From: JAMLIA01 sp039810005
GTDB lineage: Bacteria; Chloroflexota; Chloroflexia; Thermomicrobiales; CFX8
Length of the DNA: 56,494 nt
Direction of reading: 5' to 3'
Assembly (NCBI GenBank): GCA_039810005.1
Contig: JBDHWD010000007.1
Location: 1-56,494, forward strand
Part shown: positions 55,014-56,494 of the stretch, in pieces
How positions within the stretch are numbered: position 1 is the stretch's first letter
Layout of the letters: each line of letters begins with the position of its first letter
Program-made: the position numbers and the translations under genes
Notes under the pieces: generated by a model
What the model was told of the DNA's origin: nothing
The model's database searches: none
Seen by the model: only the letters and a program-made list of their open reading frames with translations

Positions 55014-55682
55014 ATGGCCTGCATGACCACATTTGCAAACAGGAACAGGACGGGCGCAGGAGAGTCAATTGCGCGGATGCTGCGCGTCGCCGCTTTGACA
55101 CCGATGCTGCTGGCTCCCAGCTTCAGCTTCAGACGATCGCGGCCCAAAGTCAGTCGCGACGACGCCTTCGCCGAGTTGTTCGGGCTGCTTGCATCTGTTT
55201 ATGAAGCAGCCGCCGCAATGAAGCCCGAATGGCGCACAGATTGGGAGGCCCGCTCCCGCACCGATCTACCGATCCGTTACAGTTTCGGCAATGAGATCGC
55301 AGCCGACGGCGGCGCTTCCACACGCTTCGCCGTTCGCCTTTTGCAGCGCAACCGGTGGAAGTCGCGGGTTGATCCGATCTTCGCCGAGTGGGATGCTCAC
55401 GCCCTGCAGCGTTTCGAGATCGTCGCTTCCAGTGTGTCTCGAAATCTGATCGAGACATCGGAACGCCACCGCAATCTCCTGCACGACGACGAAATGGACT
55501 GGGTAACAGCCGCCGTCGAACAGTTTGACGAAGCGACCAGGCAGCGGCGCAAGAATGCGGCACTCGGGCACATGAGTCCGCAGGACGTTGCGGCTGCAAT
55601 CTACCAGCCGATCTACATTGCAGTGCAACTTGCGGATCGGCTCGCTGAGCGCCTGTTCCGCGAATGGGAAGCGCAGCAGTAG
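55014..55682 (+). CDS. Unrecognised protein, about 220 residues
   Basis: 222 residues; no family is recognised. A short N terminus with one hydrophobic stretch (about 22-37, MLRVAALTPMLLAPSFS) could be a weak membrane anchor or a mis-start; the ATG at 55023 is equally possible. The rest is soluble, helical and rich in Ala, Arg and Glu, with WEARSRTDLPIRYSFGNE and YQPIYIAVQLADRLAERLFREWE near the end. It follows the redoxin gene by 3 bases and ends 56 bases before tRNA-Val. Function not assigned. Confidence 0.6.
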   Translation: MACMTTFANRNRTGAGESIARMLRVAALTPMLLAPSFSFRRSRPKVSRDDAFAELFGLLASVYEAAAAMKPEWRTDWEARSRTDLPIRYSFGNEIAADGGASTRFAVRLLQRNRWKSRVDPIFAEWDAHALQRFEIVASSVSRNLIETSERHRNLLHDDEMDWVTAAVEQFDEATRQRRKNAALGHMSPQDVAAAIYQPIYIAVQLADRLAERLFREWEAQQ

Positions 55683-55700
55683 GAAGACCAGCGATTTTCA

Positions 55701-55729
55701 TTGTGACGCCACGCGACCCGTGCTATGAT
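55701..55729 (+). promoter_or_regulatory. Promoter of tRNA-Val (and probably of the thrS leader)
   Basis: TTGTGA (55701-55706), 17 bases, TATGAT (55724-55729), the latter preceded by TGC to give extended TGCTATGAT. It starts a transcript 9 bases before the tRNA. It is the only clear promoter before the T-box leader at 55824. Confidence 0.65.
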
Positions 55730-55738
55730 TTGCGTCGC

Positions 55739-55815
<77 letters not shown>

Positions 55816-55823
55816 GTTCCCCA

Positions 55824-56070
55824 GACAGGCGATGACCGGGACGAGTACCGAACACTCGACCATCAGAGACGTGGGATCGTCGGCTGAAAGTCCCACAGGG
55901 TTACGGTTCGGGAAAACCACCCGCGAGCCGGGCGCTGAACGGCACGCCGTAGGCCGCCCCGCCAGCCAGCGTTATCAGGCAACCTGAGCGACGCACTGCG
56001 TCGGAAACAGGGTGGAACCACGTCAGTCGCAAGATGCGCCTGCCGTCCCTCGTGGACGGCAGGCGTTTTT
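55824..56070 (+). promoter_or_regulatory. T-box riboswitch (threonine) upstream of thrS
   Basis: Stem I begins near GCGATGACCGGGACGAGTAC (S-turn AGTA at 55844-55847). CCGAAC (55848-55853) pairs with GTTCGG (55906-55911), and CGGG (55837-55840) with CCCG (55920-55923); the specifier loop then holds ACC (55916-55918) followed by A, a threonine codon. The apical arm has CTGAAAG. The T-box motif AACAGGGTGGAACCACG (56006-56022) follows; its N base A predicts a tRNA-Thr with discriminator U. The terminator is at 56037-56070. Uncharged tRNA-Thr should stabilise the antiterminator and switch thrS on. Confidence 0.93.
56037..56070 (+). terminator. T-box-controlled terminator before thrS
   Basis: CGCCTGCCGTCC (56037-56048) and GGACGGCAGGCG (56054-56065) form a perfect 12-bp stem with a 5-base loop, followed by TTTTT (56066-56070). 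Confidence 0.95.
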
Positions 56071-56095
56071 GCGTTCGAATCGATTGGAGGGCACG

Positions 56096-56122
56096 ATGAC
56101 CGACGAAACCGATACCCACTAG
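56096..56122 (+). CDS. Possible threonine leader peptide (8 codons)
   Basis: ATG with GGAGG 5-6 bases upstream opens an ORF of 8 codons, MTDETDTH, then TAG. Three of eight codons are Thr and all are ACC, the T-box specifier codon. It lies after the T-box terminator and 43 bases before the thrS ATG, in a different frame, so it is not a thrS start. Short, so chance is possible; a role in thrS translation control is inference. Confidence 0.45.
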   Translation: MTDETDTH

Positions 56123-56165
56123 CGACCGAGCGTCATCACGCCCATACACAGAAAGGACCAGTACC

Positions 56166-56494
56166 ATGTCGGATTCAGCTGCTATTGAGGTCGATATTCA
56201 GGTACCAGTCGCCAACCAGGAAGAGCTTGATCTGGCGAGGATGCGCCACTCAGCGGCGCACGTACTCGCCGAGGCCGTCCTGGAAGTCTTCCCGGACGCC
56301 AAGCTGGCTATCGGGCCGGCGATTGACAACGGCTTCTATTACGACTTCGATCTTCCGCGCTCGCTGACGCCCGATGATCTCAAGGACATTGAGAAGCGCA
56401 TGCGTCGGCACATCAACAAGGCCGAAGAATTCGAGCGTGCGGAGCTCGACCGCGAGGACGCGCTGAAGCTGTTCGCCGATCAGCCGTACAAGCT
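56166..56494 (+). CDS. thrS: Threonyl-tRNA synthetase, partial at 3' end
   Basis: At least 109 residues, cut by the window edge. Class II synthetase for tRNA-Thr. The editing domain starts almost at the N terminus with the HxxxH motif MRHSAAHVLAEAV (His28, His32), then AIGPAIDNGFYYDFDLPRS. The TGS domain of about 60 residues that precedes this in E. coli is missing. ATG 56166 has AAAGGA about 7 bases upstream. It is controlled by the T-box at 55824-56070 and possibly by the small ORF at 56096-56122. Confidence 0.93.
   Translation, partial: MSDSAAIEVDIQVPVANQEELDLARMRHSAAHVLAEAVLEVFPDAKLAIGPAIDNGFYYDFDLPRSLTPDDLKDIEKRMRRHINKAEEFERAELDREDALKLFADQPYK

Overview
The window looks like a chromosomal stretch from a GC-rich (roughly 60 percent by eye) bacterium. 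The gene set best fits the phylum Chloroflexota, perhaps near the Thermomicrobia/Sphaerobacter group. This is inference from family mix: a homocysteine methyltransferase fused to methylenetetrahydrofolate reductase, an EF-G paralog, a DUF4015 protein with a decaprenyl-phosphate type UbiA enzyme, eukaryote-like glycyl-tRNA synthetase, a T-box leader, and many TTG/GTG starts with good Shine-Dalgarno (SD) sequences. No transposon, phage, CRISPR or rRNA gene was seen.

Layout. 1-341: a structured non-coding edge with a candidate leftward promoter. 342-1091: a gamma-glutamyl-GABA hydrolase type amidase, convergent with hsp20-lon (1167-4209) across a bidirectional terminator. hsp20 has a promoter overlapped by a HAIR-like operator. 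4376-7080: a DUF4015 protein and a UbiA prenyltransferase. 7354-8379: a polyprenyl diphosphate synthase. 8387-8983: an unrecognised protein with a DnaC-like layout but no P-loop. 9094-14493: a tight leftward operon lspA-rluD-glycerate kinase-TPP enzyme-nucleoside hydrolase. 14605-15762: murG with a TTG start. 15759-21392: radA, clpC and rpsA. 21575-27571: leftward metabolic and envelope genes (phosphoesterase, DapA-like aldolase, O-antigen ligase-like protein, CorA, M24 peptidase, PIG-L deacetylase). 27714-28967: a glycosyltransferase, possibly leaderless.

28964-34540 runs leftward: hisS, moaB, yraN, rnhB, rplS and the homocysteine methyltransferase/MTHFR fusion. 34719-36799 is an ECF sigma factor with a long membrane anti-sigma protein carrying extracellular repeats. 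37182-42778 holds a CPBP protease, parB without parA, glyS, a Xer-type recombinase and alanine dehydrogenase. 43037-45578 is rseP-ispG. 45585-47636 is a two-component pair. 47751-50626 is a PfkB kinase, queG and coaX. 50612-51727 is an M42 aminopeptidase, then an EF-G paralog and three small genes.

The right end is the most interesting part. A tRNA-Val(GAC) gene lies about a dozen bases before a threonine T-box leader (specifier ACC, T-box motif, terminator). An 8-codon ORF with three ACC threonine codons and its own SD follows, then thrS, which lacks the TGS domain and runs off the window. The T-box appears to have no room for its own promoter, so it may be transcribed with the tRNA and released by tRNA processing.

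Across the window at least six promoters share the extended -10 form TGCTANNNT.
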